46,501 nt of DNA from an uncultured Eggerthellaceae bacterium (GTDB lineage: Bacteria > Actinomycetota > Coriobacteriia > Coriobacteriales > Eggerthellaceae), in contig CATKXW010000017.1 in the NCBI GenBank assembly GCA_949840905.1, positions 1 through 46,501 on the forward strand, in the 5' to 3' direction. The notes beneath the pieces are model-generated. The model had not been told where the DNA came from, ran no database searches, and saw nothing but the letters and a program-made list of their open reading frames with translations. Of this stretch, positions 16,525 to 25,554 are shown in pieces. Numbering within the stretch: position 1 is the stretch's first letter; each line of letters starts with the position of its first letter. Both the position numbers and the translations under genes were made by a program.

Positions 16525-17499
16525 TCAAAGGCTTCCTGCCAGTTCCAGCAGCACCGGCCCTAGCACCAATATCAACATCGCGGGCAGCATGAGAGCACCG
16601 GTGGGCATCATCATCTTTATGGGTACCTTCGCCACCCGCTCCTGACGATGGGCCTTATGTTCGGCACGAGCCTCCCGCGCTACGTCTTCCAGCCCGTCAG
16701 TGAGCGCCGTACCGAAGCGCAGTGAGCGCACTACGTTATCGACCACCCGTCGGAACAGGAACGAATCGTAGGTGGCAGCGATAGCCCGCAGGGCTTCTTC
16801 GCGACGCACCAGCCCGCAGCTCCATTGCCGCTGGGCCGACCGGAACGCCCGGGCGAGAGCGGTATCGAAATAACGATCGTAGAGCGACAGCGCTCCGTCG
16901 AACGACAGTCCGCTGCGCATGCCCATGGCCAACACGTCCAACATCTCAGGAAGCCGCCTCTCCAGATCATGGGCACGCCAAGCAGCCCTCGCTTTCAAGG
17001 CCCCCGAGAGCAATCGCCACCCGAAGATCGCGCCCGCCCCTGCGAGCAACGCCGCCAGCTCCCCCGAGAACATCGCTCCTCCGAGCGCCCCCACAGCAGC
17101 ACCCGCCCCTGCGAGGCGCAAGCGAGCCTCGCGATAACCGTCGTAGCTCAGATCATCCTGCGAACCGGCGAGGGCGACGTTGCGAAGGAATCTATCGGGC
17201 ACCGCAGCAGATCGAGGCAGAAGGCGGCGCATGCGACCGACCTCTATCCCTCGGCTCGTTCGCTCCGCTAACACAAGAGCCCACGCTCTTAACGCTCCCG
17301 TCCCTTCGGATCCCTCGCCTTCGGACAGAGCAGATCCTCCCGAACCGCCGGAACCTCCGAGGTCCCCCAAAGCCATCAGAACATCCTGTCGTCGTCGCTT
17401 CTGCGACCGCTCGTCGGCGAGGCTCCACGCACAGGACCCCGCTACCGCCGCGCAAAGACAAGCTGCGACCGCGAGGACGGTCTGAGTCGCCACGACCAT
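16525..17499 (-). CDS. tadC: Tad pilus inner-membrane platform protein TadC
   Basis: The 324-residue protein has a type II secretion F domain in the C-terminal half. Membrane spans lie at about residues 2-25, 130-165 and 295-320. The core LERRLPEMLDVLAMGMRSGLSFDGALSLYD is the T2SSF pattern (P-E-x-L-x-x-L-x-x-x-x-R-S-G-x-S). It forms the platform with TadB for the TadA motor. It starts with GGAGGGGG upstream and lies 15 bp after tadB. Confidence 0.88.
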   Translation of the reverse strand: MVVATQTVLAVAACLCAAVAGSCAWSLADERSQKRRRQDVLMALGDLGGSGGSGGSALSEGEGSEGTGALRAWALVLAERTSRGIEVGRMRRLLPRSAAVPDRFLRNVALAGSQDDLSYDGYREARLRLAGAGAAVGALGGAMFSGELAALLAGAGAIFGWRLLSGALKARAAWRAHDLERRLPEMLDVLAMGMRSGLSFDGALSLYDRYFDTALARAFRSAQRQWSCGLVRREEALRAIAATYDSFLFRRVVDNVVRSLRFGTALTDGLEDVAREARAEHKAHRQERVAKVPIKMMMPTGALMLPAMLILVLGPVLLELAGSL

Positions 17500-17514
17500 C
17501 GATCCCCCTCCTTA

Positions 17515-18507
17515 TCATTCCTCGTCCGCCTTCAACATGCGTTGCACGATGATGATGCCCGCCGCGTCCATGGCCAGCGCCAAGGCAAGCAGCGCCATGC
17601 CTGCCCAACCAGAGAAGAACGGATCGAGGAACCCAGGGCTCATCAGCGAGAACAACGCCACCAGAACGAACGGCATGACCGTCACGATGCGCGCCGAGAG
17701 CTTTGCCTGGGTCGTTTGCACGCGAAGGCTTCGCCGCAAGCCCAGTTCGCTCTCGACCGACTCTTGCGCCGCCTCCAGCACCGCACCGATGCTGCCGCCG
17801 CTCTGATGCTGCGCGTCGAGCGCCACGGCGACAAAAGACAGCTCCGGCGCACGGTCGAATCCGCGCATCGCCTCAAGGGCTTCGGTGGTGGGAGCCCCCA
17901 TCTCCAGTCGTTGAGCTGCCACCTCGAACAACCTGCCCAGCGTGCCGCCGAGCTCATGGGACACCTGCTTCAACGTTTGCTGCAACGACAGGCCCGAACG
18001 AAAGCACACGTTCATCGAGCGGAGCGCTTCGGGCACCTCTTCGCGCAATGCCTCCCCGCACTTCTCCTGGTCGGCACGAGCCACCTGGAACAACGCCATC
18101 ATCGAGCCCGAAGCCACCGCTATGGCGCAAACGGACGAGCCGGTGAGCGCTCCCGCCACCAATGCCATCGCGAGCGCCCCTGTCACCAGGATCGAGAGCA
18201 CCGCCGCTCTATCGAGGATGGGAGCACCTTGTCCACCCTCGCCCCACAGCCGTCGCTCTAGCACCGCCGACACATCCTCCGTCGCGCGACGCACCACCGT
18301 CATCATCAGCAGCTTCCGCGCCAAAGGGAGCAAAGGCGGACACCCTTTCCGCAACCGTGCGACCCAACGGGAGCGCTCATCCAACGCCAGCGCCCCTGCC
18401 GCTCGCCCTCCACCCCGCTCTCCGCTGCTCCATGAGACCATGAGGAAGAGACCGCTCGCACCAGCGAGCATCACGCCGAGCGCGGCGAGCATGCCTGTTG
18501 CCACCAT
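17515..18507 (-). CDS. tadB: Tad pilus inner-membrane platform protein TadB
   Basis: The 330-residue protein has an N-terminal span, a further pair of spans around residues 125-160, and a T2SSF domain with LREEVPEALRSMNVCFRSGLSLQQTLKQV, plus a C-terminal hydrophobic pair (FVLVALFSLMSPGF; AGMALLALALAMDAAGIIIV). I chose ATG 18507 because a near-perfect GGAGGTGA precedes it by five bases. The open frame extends 72 bases upstream but overlaps tadA. With this start it overlaps the end of tadA by 37 bp. Confidence 0.88.
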   Translation of the reverse strand: MVATGMLAALGVMLAGASGLFLMVSWSSGERGGGRAAGALALDERSRWVARLRKGCPPLLPLARKLLMMTVVRRATEDVSAVLERRLWGEGGQGAPILDRAAVLSILVTGALAMALVAGALTGSSVCAIAVASGSMMALFQVARADQEKCGEALREEVPEALRSMNVCFRSGLSLQQTLKQVSHELGGTLGRLFEVAAQRLEMGAPTTEALEAMRGFDRAPELSFVAVALDAQHQSGGSIGAVLEAAQESVESELGLRRSLRVQTTQAKLSARIVTVMPFVLVALFSLMSPGFLDPFFSGWAGMALLALALAMDAAGIIIVQRMLKADEE

Positions 18508-19868
18508 GCCTTCACCTCCCTTTCCTCCACGATCCGCAGAGCTACCAGATCGGCCAGACAGCTCGGGCGCTCCTTCCATGAGCCGCTGGGCTCGAAGGGC
18601 CCGCGTTCATAGATGGTGTTCATGACGCAGCGCCGTCGTTCGCCATCGAAGGAGCATTCCGCTATGGCCGAGAGATAGCGCGACCCATCCGGGCCTCTCG
18701 ACACCTGCACCACATGATCGAACGCGCTTCCTATCTGCATCTCTATGGCATCCACGGGCAGGTCCATGGCGAAGCGCACCATGGTCACCATGCGCTCGAC
18801 CACATCGGCGGGACTGTTCGCATGCAGCGTGGTGAGCGACCCCTCATGACCAGTGGCCATGGCCTGCAACATGTCGATCGCCTCGCCGGCCCGGCATTCG
18901 CCCACGACGATGCGGTCGGGTCGCATGCGCAACGCGTTCACCACCAGGTCGCGGATGGTCACCTCCCCGAGGCCCTCCGCATTGCGCGGTCGCGCCTCCA
19001 ATCGCACCACATGGGGATGCTCGTCGAACTTCAATTCCAGGGCATCCTCGATGGTGATGATGCGCTCATCAGGCGGGATGCAGCAGGAGAGCGCGTTCAA
19101 CAACGTCGTCTTGCCGCTGCCCGTGCCGCCCGACACCACGATGCTCTTGCGACCTAGCACGAGCCACCGCAGAAAACGGCTCACGATCTCATCGAACGAA
19201 TCGCGCTGGACCATCTCGTCCAGGGTCATCGCCTTTCGCGTGAACGCGCGGATGGTGAGCGTGGGGCCATCGGGAGCAAGGGGCGGGATGATGGCGTTCA
19301 CGCGATGCCCCTGGGGCAACCGAGCGTTCACCATGGGCGATGCCTCGTCGAGCCGGCGTCCCAGAGGCTCGATGATGCGGTCGATGAGCACGCGCACCTG
19401 CTCATCGTCATCGAAGCGAGCTTCGCTCAGCACCAGCTTGCCATCGCGCTCGAAGTAGATGCTGCGCGAGCCGTTCACCATGATCTCGGTGATGGACTCG
19501 TCATAGACCATCTCCTCGATCGGCCCCAACCCGAACACCAGCGCCAGGAGCTCGTCGGTGAGCCGTCGCTTCCGCTCGACCGAACAGCGATCCCAGCGCG
19601 GCTCAGCAAGGACTTGGCGACAGGCCAGCCGCAGCTCGTTGCGCGCCCGCTCGGGATTCTCCGCCACAAGAGCAGCGACGGTCTCGAACGGCAACCGCTG
19701 CTGAACGCAGCGTCGCAGCGCCTCTACCGTGAAAGCCCTCGGCTGCTCTGCGAAGACCCGCTCCCTGGCGGGCGCACCTCCGGCCAGTCCTCGCTCGGAA
19801 CCCTCCGCGCCCGCGACGGTAGGCCTCTTTGGCGCTTCTGCTTTCTGCACCCGCTCGAGGAACGTCAT
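18471..19868 (-). CDS. tadA: Tad pilus assembly ATPase TadA (CpaF family)
   Basis: The 465-residue secretion ATPase powers pilus assembly. Seen motifs: EIMVNGSRSIYFERDGKL (NTD2 core), Walker A GGTGSGKT (residues 247-254), Asp box ITIEDALEL (271-279), Walker B VVGECRAGEA (321-330) and the His box GHEGSLTTLHA (340-350). The 13-bp gap to tadZ and strong GAGGGGG site support co-expression. The N-terminal 90 residues form a variable charged extension. Confidence 0.93.
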   Translation of the reverse strand: MTFLERVQKAEAPKRPTVAGAEGSERGLAGGAPARERVFAEQPRAFTVEALRRCVQQRLPFETVAALVAENPERARNELRLACRQVLAEPRWDRCSVERKRRLTDELLALVFGLGPIEEMVYDESITEIMVNGSRSIYFERDGKLVLSEARFDDDEQVRVLIDRIIEPLGRRLDEASPMVNARLPQGHRVNAIIPPLAPDGPTLTIRAFTRKAMTLDEMVQRDSFDEIVSRFLRWLVLGRKSIVVSGGTGSGKTTLLNALSCCIPPDERIITIEDALELKFDEHPHVVRLEARPRNAEGLGEVTIRDLVVNALRMRPDRIVVGECRAGEAIDMLQAMATGHEGSLTTLHANSPADVVERMVTMVRFAMDLPVDAIEMQIGSAFDHVVQVSRGPDGSRYLSAIAECSFDGERRRCVMNTIYERGPFEPSGSWKERPSCLADLVALRIVEEREVKAWWQQACSPRSA

Positions 19869-19880
19869 CGAAATACCCCC

Positions 19881-21350
19881 TCAAGCGACCGAGCGGCCCG
19901 CAGCGAGCCCGTCGGAAGCCATCATCTCGATCGCACCGCCCCGCTCCCGCTTGCCATGGCGGCCCCTGCGCGAGGACCGGCGCTCACCACGGGCACCGGC
20001 CTCCCAAAGCCGCCCCTTCGAACGCCCCCGCGCGATAGCGCCCGCAGCTCCCGGTCCGTTCTCGGGAAGCATCGTCACCAGCACGTCTTCGAGCGAAGCG
20101 CACAGTTCGTTCTTCTCTCGCAGCAGCTCCAACGGCATGCCAGCACCGCACGCCTCCTCCACCGAGCCACCGCCTTCTTTCAACTCCACCACATGAGCAC
20201 CGTTCAAGGCGCACGAGACGTCGATGGAGGTGAACAACCCATGACGAGAGCACCGATTCAGCGCGAATAGGAACGACCCTATGGCGATGCCGCTGCGCAG
20301 GCACACGTCAAGGGCATGTTGGCAGGCCCGCACCGACGAGGCGCGCTGATCGATGAGGAACAGCGTTCGCGCGCTGCGCTCTATCAGCGGTGCGTGGTAG
20401 TCGATCCAGCTCGCACCCGTATCCACGACCACCACGTCGAAGAATGGAACCACCCTGTCCAGGAGCTGCGGAAGATGGTGCGCACATGCCTCGGCCTCCT
20501 CCAGCTTGCGCGGCGCTGCGATGAACGCAGGAGCGGCTTCAGCCGATCGCAGCATCGCCATAGGATCGCTCGCCTGGAGCACATCGACCACCGTCGGAGC
20601 ATCCTTGGCGTTCAGGACCGTACGCAGATCGCCGAATTGCAGATCGCCGTCGATGAGCAGCGTCCTATGGCCGCGCGCCTGCGCGAGCAGCGCCGCATAG
20701 AGCGCCACCGTGCTCTTGCCTGCCCCGCCGCTGCCGCTCACCACCGAGAGCACCAGTGCGCTCTTGCCAGCTGGCACCTCCACCGGTGCGTCGCCACCGG
20801 CGGCGATGGGAGCCATCACCATGGTGCGATCGACACCGGCCTCCGAGGGCATCGTCGCCACCGGCCCGGCAACGGCCATCGCAGATGAGGGCGTCTTCGC
20901 CTTCTGAACACCTTGCGGACCGGTGCGAGAGAACGGCACCTTCGCCACTTCCCCTTCCCGCTTTCCCGAACCGGACATCGCCATCACGGCACGCCGCTGG
21001 GTCTCGGTGCGAAAGCGCTGGGCGAAGCGCCACAATGGCAGCACCTCGTCAACCTGGGCAGCGTGGGCACGGCTGAGCACCGAGCCCGTCGCATCGCTCA
21101 CCACCAAACGGATGGTGCGCAGCGGCGCATCCAGCTTCAGCGCCGCCCCGAGGTTGATCGCTTCCATGTCATCGGCGGATGCGATCCAGAACTCTTGGGG
21201 CATCGGTGCCTGCTGAGCATAGGACCGCAGCTCCATCGCACAAGAGAAGCTCGTCAACCAAGGCACCTCATCGAGCTTGACGCCCTCTAGGCCGATCATC
21301 TCCGGATGGCGCAAGCTCTCGCTATCGGCACAGAGCACTATCGGATCCAT
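19881..21350 (-). CDS. tadZ: TadZ/CpaE-type MinD-like ATPase
   Basis: The 489-residue protein has an N-terminal receiver-like region (residues 1-115) without a clear phosphorylation site. After a variable linker a ParA/MinD ATPase domain follows, with deviant Walker A GSGGAGKST (206-214), TLLIDGDLQFGDL (231-242) and VVVVDTGASW. TadZ/CpaE proteins place the pilus machine at the cell pole or membrane. It starts with GGGAGGGGA and overlaps the end of the cpaB gene by 13 bp. Confidence 0.88.
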   Translation of the reverse strand: MDPIVLCADSESLRHPEMIGLEGVKLDEVPWLTSFSCAMELRSYAQQAPMPQEFWIASADDMEAINLGAALKLDAPLRTIRLVVSDATGSVLSRAHAAQVDEVLPLWRFAQRFRTETQRRAVMAMSGSGKREGEVAKVPFSRTGPQGVQKAKTPSSAMAVAGPVATMPSEAGVDRTMVMAPIAAGGDAPVEVPAGKSALVLSVVSGSGGAGKSTVALYAALLAQARGHRTLLIDGDLQFGDLRTVLNAKDAPTVVDVLQASDPMAMLRSAEAAPAFIAAPRKLEEAEACAHHLPQLLDRVVPFFDVVVVDTGASWIDYHAPLIERSARTLFLIDQRASSVRACQHALDVCLRSGIAIGSFLFALNRCSRHGLFTSIDVSCALNGAHVVELKEGGGSVEEACGAGMPLELLREKNELCASLEDVLVTMLPENGPGAAGAIARGRSKGRLWEAGARGERRSSRRGRHGKRERGGAIEMMASDGLAAGRSVA

Positions 21351-22189
21351 GACGTTCCCCTCCCTTGATCACCATCGGCCATCACCGCTCCGCTCTCACG
21401 CGTCGAGCCGAGCGCTTCCGGCGCTCCTTCGCGCTGCGACCCCTCATCCGCCGAAGCAGCGCTCGCGCTCCGACTCTCCTCGCCCGCTTCGAGCTTCTGG
21501 TCGAGGACGCGGCTACGCAGGGCCTCAGGGTCCACTGATCCTTCCTGCTCGTCTTGAGAGGGCAGCACGAAATATAGTTCGAGATTCTCCGCAGCCGCGA
21601 TGACCTCCTGCACCTTTTCGGGAGCCACGGCCAGCGTGACCCATGTGATAGCAGCGGATCCCATACCGCTCGTACCCTCGCCAGCGCTGGTAGCGAGGAC
21701 GCTCGCGCGGGCGAGGATGCGCTCTGCTGTGCTCGGTCCTATGGCGTATACGTCGGTCTTCATGCCTGCCACCAGCGCACCACCGATAGCCTGCACCTCC
21801 CGTGCCGGCACGCTGACCGCCGCGAACCCCGATGGCACCTCAAGGGAAGCCCCTCTCGCATCGAAACGCTGAGCGAGGATCACCTCTCCTGCGAGCACTG
21901 AAGTGGCCGCCACCTTGCCCGTCACCTCGCCCGGATCGGTCACAGCACCTTCCGGCAACAGAGCAGCCACCCACATCTTGGTCTCGATAACGCCATCGGT
22001 GAGGGTCTCACCAGGAGCGATGTCGCGCTTCGCTACGCATACCTCGATCTGTTCGCCACCATAGCGCTCAAGAGCTTCGGCCCGCACCGCATCGGCTTGC
22101 TCATTCACTTGCATCAGATAGAGGCCCACGCACAGAGCGCACGCTATGCCGCACAGAACACCCAGCACCATCGACCGCTTCCGCTTCAT
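21338..22189 (-). CDS. cpaB: CpaB/RcpC-like SAF-domain protein
   Basis: The 283-residue protein has an N-terminal membrane anchor (SMVLGVLCGIACALCVGLYL). A SAF domain follows (VAKRDIAPGETLTDGVIETK ... VAATSVLAGEVILAQRFD), then an RcpC-like domain. The C-terminal 70 residues are low-complexity Glu/Ser/Ala. In diderms this protein works with the secretin; no secretin gene is present here, as expected for a monoderm. It is the first recognisable gene of the Tad operon. The start has a GAGGTGAT site. Confidence 0.85.
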   Translation of the reverse strand: MKRKRSMVLGVLCGIACALCVGLYLMQVNEQADAVRAEALERYGGEQIEVCVAKRDIAPGETLTDGVIETKMWVAALLPEGAVTDPGEVTGKVAATSVLAGEVILAQRFDARGASLEVPSGFAAVSVPAREVQAIGGALVAGMKTDVYAIGPSTAERILARASVLATSAGEGTSGMGSAAITWVTLAVAPEKVQEVIAAAENLELYFVLPSQDEQEGSVDPEALRSRVLDQKLEAGEESRSASAASADEGSQREGAPEALGSTRESGAVMADGDQGRGTSWIR

Positions 22190-22525
22190 CGGGCCATCAC
22201 CTCGCTCTCGATCCCTTCATGCGCTCCGCCCTTGCGAAGCTGCTTCAAGAGTGTAGCGATGCGACCTTGCAGAAACATTGCCCGAACTGCGGCTTTTTCT
22301 CCGGGGCGAGCACCCCGCGCCGGCCCCTGCCAACGCCCCCGTCTTGCTCCCCTCGAAGGTGCCATCCATGCTCACGAAAGAGCCGTCTCTCGCACCGCGC
22401 GATGTCCTCCGGAAAGACCCCCCCCCTCAAGGTCCCCCAGAACACCCCGCAACGACCCTGGCCCTTCTAACGGAAAGACCCTGCGGACGATGCCTCTTAT
22501 TCGATTGAGAGAGATAAGGAAGAAG
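22190..22525. other. 336-bp region upstream of the Tad operon without a convincing gene
   Basis: Short open frames exist on both strands, but none has both a ribosome site and protein-like composition. It probably holds the Tad operon promoter and leader. The 11-mer CGGAAAGACCC occurs twice on the plus strand (about 22,410 and 22,472), which may be a binding site pair. I saw no clear -10/-35 pair. Confidence 0.5.
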
Positions 22526-22600
22526 TGGTGGTCGCGGAGGGATTTGAACCCCCGACCTTGTGCTTGTAAGGCACCTGCGCTCCCGCTGCGCCACGCGACC
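22526..22600 (-). tRNA. tRNA-Val (anticodon TAC), CCA encoded
   Basis: Read on the minus strand this is a complete cloverleaf: acceptor GGTCGCG/CGCGACC with discriminator A and encoded CCA, D-arm GCGC...GCGC, anticodon loop CTTACAA (TAC, valine), five-base variable loop, and T-arm with TTCAAAT. The first pair of the anticodon stem is a G-A mismatch (positions 27-43); the other four pairs are intact. Confidence 0.93.
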
Positions 22601-22677
22601 ACGAATACCGTAGCCATACTAGCATACGAAGCGGTAGAATACCAAGAACATGCAAGGCACGATCCGAAGGAAGACCC

Positions 22678-23454
22678 ATGGCGAAACCCCAGTACACGCT
22701 CACATCCTACGACCCTGTTTACGTGGTAGCCGAAGAGGTGCGCATCCCCGAATCCATCATTCGCGAGCAGGCGCTCCGCTGGCTGCAGCTGAACGTGGCG
22801 AAGGAGGGCGAAGAGGCCAAGCTGACCGATGGCTGGATCGCCGCCCACACCGACGACTTCAAGACGGTGGACGAAGTGCTCATCTTCGTCCGCTACAACA
22901 TGTACCGCGATAACCGCGAGGTCCAAGAGCTCTCCGACCAAGACGCCGTCTGCCGCGAGCTGGCCACGCGCCTGGTGGAAGAACTTCCCGCCGAGCTGGT
23001 GGAGAACTCCCAATACGCCGCGCAGATGCGCCTCGAAGAGATGATCTCACGCAACGGCATGACCATGGAAGAGTTCTGCGCTCAGCGCGGTATCACCGAA
23101 GAGCAGCTGCGAGCCGATGTCGACGAGCGCACCATCCAGAGCCTCAAGGAGGACACCGCCCTCGAAGCCTACGCCCAGAAGCAGAACTACACCCTCGATG
23201 CCGAGGACTTCTACGCCATCATCCCGGGCGACTCCATCGAGGACAAGGCCCACAAGCGTCGCCAGATGGAGCTCGACGGGCGCCTCGCGCAAATGGAGGA
23301 GTACGCCAAGAAGACCAAGGCGCTCAAGGAGGTCATGGAGAACGCCATGATCAAGCGCAAGCCCACCGATACCGAGTGGCTGCGCTACGGAGACACGAGC
23401 CAAGACGTCCTCAACGCCAACAAGCAGTTCCCCGACAGCTTCGTCTCCCTGTAA
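22678..23454 (+). CDS. Trigger-factor C-terminal-domain-like protein
   Basis: The 258-residue, helix-rich, highly charged protein has no signal peptide or membrane span. The stretch LATRLVEELPAELVENSQYAAQMRLEEMISRNGMTMEEFCAQRGITEEQL resembles the chaperone (C-terminal) domain of trigger factor (P-x-x-L-V-E...R...L...G...E). The ribosome-binding motif and PPIase domain of trigger factor are both missing. It lies beside an FKBP and the true trigger factor gene on the other strand, supporting a folding-related role. A clear ribosome site (GAAGGAAG) and a downstream terminator frame it as a single-gene unit. Confidence 0.65.
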   Translation: MAKPQYTLTSYDPVYVVAEEVRIPESIIREQALRWLQLNVAKEGEEAKLTDGWIAAHTDDFKTVDEVLIFVRYNMYRDNREVQELSDQDAVCRELATRLVEELPAELVENSQYAAQMRLEEMISRNGMTMEEFCAQRGITEEQLRADVDERTIQSLKEDTALEAYAQKQNYTLDAEDFYAIIPGDSIEDKAHKRRQMELDGRLAQMEEYAKKTKALKEVMENAMIKRKPTDTEWLRYGDTSQDVLNANKQFPDSFVSL

Positions 23455-23475
23455 GCCGCCCCTTCCATCGACCAG

Positions 23476-23510
23476 AAGGCCCTCGGATCCGAACGGATCC
23501 GAGGGCCTTT
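23476..23510 (+). terminator. Strong terminator after the trigger-factor-like gene
   Basis: AAGGCCCTCGGATCCG pairs with CGGATCCGAGGGCCTT across a two-base AA spacer, followed by TTT. It lies 22 bp past the stop. Confidence 0.85.
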
Positions 23511-23536
23511 CCATCGCATAGCTCATCGCATGAGAA

Positions 23537-23568
23537 CGGGGCTGCCATGGCGAGCCATGACAGCCCCG
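23537..23568 (-). terminator. Hairpin downstream of the FKBP gene, probable terminator
   Basis: CGGGGCTG pairs with CAGCCCCG, with inner arms CATGGC/GCCATG. It lies about 30 bp beyond the FKBP stop on the minus strand. The following tract is not T-rich, so efficiency is uncertain. Confidence 0.5.
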
Positions 23569-23596
23569 CGACAAGAGCGTTGCTCCTGATCCCATC

Positions 23597-24115
23597 CTAC
23601 CTGAAGTCGTTGCCCTGATCGCCGCCCAGCAGCTTCGACTGCTCCTTCAGATGGCGAGCCTTCTCAGCGGCCGACACGAAGTTCTCCGGCGCATCCTCGA
23701 TGCCCAAGATCTCCACTTCGAATGTCAGGTCCTTGCCCGCCAACGGATGGTTCATGTCGAACAGCACCACGCCGTTCTCCACGGATATCACCGTCACCGG
23801 CGTGGGACGCCCGTCATCGCTGCTGGCGATATAGATGCGCTGCCCTGGCTTCACATTGCCCTTCGGCACCTGCTCCATAGGGATCTTCTGGGTGAAGTCC
23901 TCAAGGTACTCACCATAAGCTTCGTACTGGCCCACCACGAACGTCTTCTTCTCCCCCACCTCGTTCATGGCGAGGATCTCCTTCTCGAAGCCGTCGATGG
24001 CCATGTCCATGCCGGTCTGGAACACCATGGGGTTCTCAGCGTCAGCATAGCCGAACACGGTACCGTCATCGAGAGTGCCCTTATATGCGAGCGTCACGGT
24101 CGATCCCAATTCCAT
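23597..24115 (-). CDS. SlyD-like FKBP-type peptidyl-prolyl isomerase
   Basis: The 172-residue protein opens with VTLAYKGTLDDGTVFGYADAENPMVFQTG, the SlyD-type FKBP pattern. AIDGFEKEILAMNEVGEKKTF is the FKBP core. An insert-in-flap-like segment (QKIPMEQVPKGNVKPGQRIY ... PVTVISVENGVVLFDMNHPLAGKDLTFEVEILGI) matches SlyD chaperone domains. The C-terminus is not histidine-rich, so metal binding like E. coli SlyD is not indicated. It is cytoplasmic. It lies about 70 bp after the trigger factor gene on the same strand. Confidence 0.9.
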   Translation of the reverse strand: MELGSTVTLAYKGTLDDGTVFGYADAENPMVFQTGMDMAIDGFEKEILAMNEVGEKKTFVVGQYEAYGEYLEDFTQKIPMEQVPKGNVKPGQRIYIASSDDGRPTPVTVISVENGVVLFDMNHPLAGKDLTFEVEILGIEDAPENFVSAAEKARHLKEQSKLLGGDQGNDFR

Positions 24116-24183
24116 ACGTCATGTCTCCTTTCGAAAGCCCTCCTGCGCACCACAGAAGAGCTGCTGCTTCTTCTCGGCCAAGC

Positions 24184-25500
24184 TCAGGCAGCCGGGCCAT
24201 CCTCCACGATGGTCACCACTGCGTTATCGACGAGCCACTGCGTCGCCTTGTGCTGGCGCGCCATCTTATGCACGTCAGCCATGCGATGGGCATCCTCCCA
24301 CATCTTGCGCGTCGCCTGCGGATCGTCGTCGCCCTCGAACAGAGCGGCCACGTCCTCCTCGGTCACCTCCAGCCCCTTCTCGGCGAACAGGCTCTCTAGA
24401 GCACAGTCGATGGACGCGCGGCGCAGCGCCTCTTCGGCGATCTCGTCGCGCATCTCGTCGCCATTCACCGCGTTCTGCAACATCCACTGCTGCAGGTTCG
24501 TACCCTGCTTCTCCAGATCCTGCATGAACTCGCGGCCCACATCCTGACGGAAGAAGTCCACGTAATAGGCGGGAACCTCTCCGTCGAGCCGCTCCAGCAG
24601 CGCGTCGATGGCACGATCCACCTTCACGCGCGGCAGCTCTTCGGCCTTCTGCATCCCCACCGAGCGCTTCACCTGCGCACGCAGGTCGTCCACGTTAGCG
24701 CAACCCACCTTGCCGGCGAAGTCGTCATCGAGCTCGGGCAGCACGTACTTGCGGAAGCCGTCCACCTCCACCACGGCATGAAGCTCGCCATCACCGTAGT
24801 CGGAGTTGCCCTCTTCGTCTTTGGCCTCGAAGTCGAACTCGCGGATCTCTCCCGCCTTCGCACCGATCAGATGCTCGTCGAAGGAGGCAGGCATGGTACC
24901 TTGTCCCAGGCCTATCATGCGGCTCGTGCCCTTCAGGCCCGAGACCACCTTATCGTGGTTGGTCACCGTCAGGGTCACGTTCACGTAATCGCCCAGCGCA
25001 GCCTCATGGGCGGGATCGGTGATGTCCTCGAAGGAGTGATAGTGGTCGCGCAGCTGCTCGATCTGTCGGTCCACATCGCGATCGGTAGCTTCCTCAGGCG
25101 GCATCTCGATGCTGACCGGACCATAGTCGGTCAGCTTCATCAGCGGCGCCACCGGGCCCGACACCGTGAACGTGAACGCTGAGCCTTCCTCCGGCGGCGC
25201 TTCCACGTTGAACTGCGGTTCGTCGATGAAGATGACATCAGCTTCGTCGATGGCTGCGAAGCCGCCTTCGTTGATGAGCGTTTCCGCGACGCCGCCCATA
25301 GCACGGTCGTGGCCGCCCACGCTCTGCTCCAGCACCGCGCGCGGGGCCTTGCCCTTGCGAAAGCCCGCGATCTCGCGCTTGTTCAGCTCACCGAAGAACT
25401 GGTCGGTGTAGCGCTTCACCTCTTCGGGAGACGCTACCACCGTGAGCACGAGCTCCTGGCGCTCACCGTCATCTTCCCTCACCTTGTCTTTGACCCGCAC
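24184..25500 (-). CDS. tig: Trigger factor
   Basis: The 438-residue ribosome-associated chaperone and isomerase has an N-terminal ribosome-binding domain with signature GFRKGKAPRAVLEQ (about residues 46-59). The middle FKBP-like domain (about 160-240) contains GDYVNVTLTVTNHD and DEHLIGAKAGEIREFDFE. The C-terminal helical chaperone domain begins around residue 265. The start is GTG 25500 with GAGGGGGAATC just upstream. Length is close to the family norm. Confidence 0.93.
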   Translation of the reverse strand: MRVKDKVREDDGERQELVLTVVASPEEVKRYTDQFFGELNKREIAGFRKGKAPRAVLEQSVGGHDRAMGGVAETLINEGGFAAIDEADVIFIDEPQFNVEAPPEEGSAFTFTVSGPVAPLMKLTDYGPVSIEMPPEEATDRDVDRQIEQLRDHYHSFEDITDPAHEAALGDYVNVTLTVTNHDKVVSGLKGTSRMIGLGQGTMPASFDEHLIGAKAGEIREFDFEAKDEEGNSDYGDGELHAVVEVDGFRKYVLPELDDDFAGKVGCANVDDLRAQVKRSVGMQKAEELPRVKVDRAIDALLERLDGEVPAYYVDFFRQDVGREFMQDLEKQGTNLQQWMLQNAVNGDEMRDEIAEEALRRASIDCALESLFAEKGLEVTEEDVAALFEGDDDPQATRKMWEDAHRMADVHKMARQHKATQWLVDNAVVTIVEDGPAA

Positions 25501-25554
25501 GATTCCCCCTCGTCTCTCCTCCGTTTTCCCATGGCGACCATTGTACCGTAGAAG

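Noticed and set aside
22372-22513. Small open frames upstream of cpaB, including one ending in an overlap with the cpaB start
   Set aside because: The frames lack ribosome sites and have Arg/Gly-rich shadow-like composition; I treat the region as a leader.
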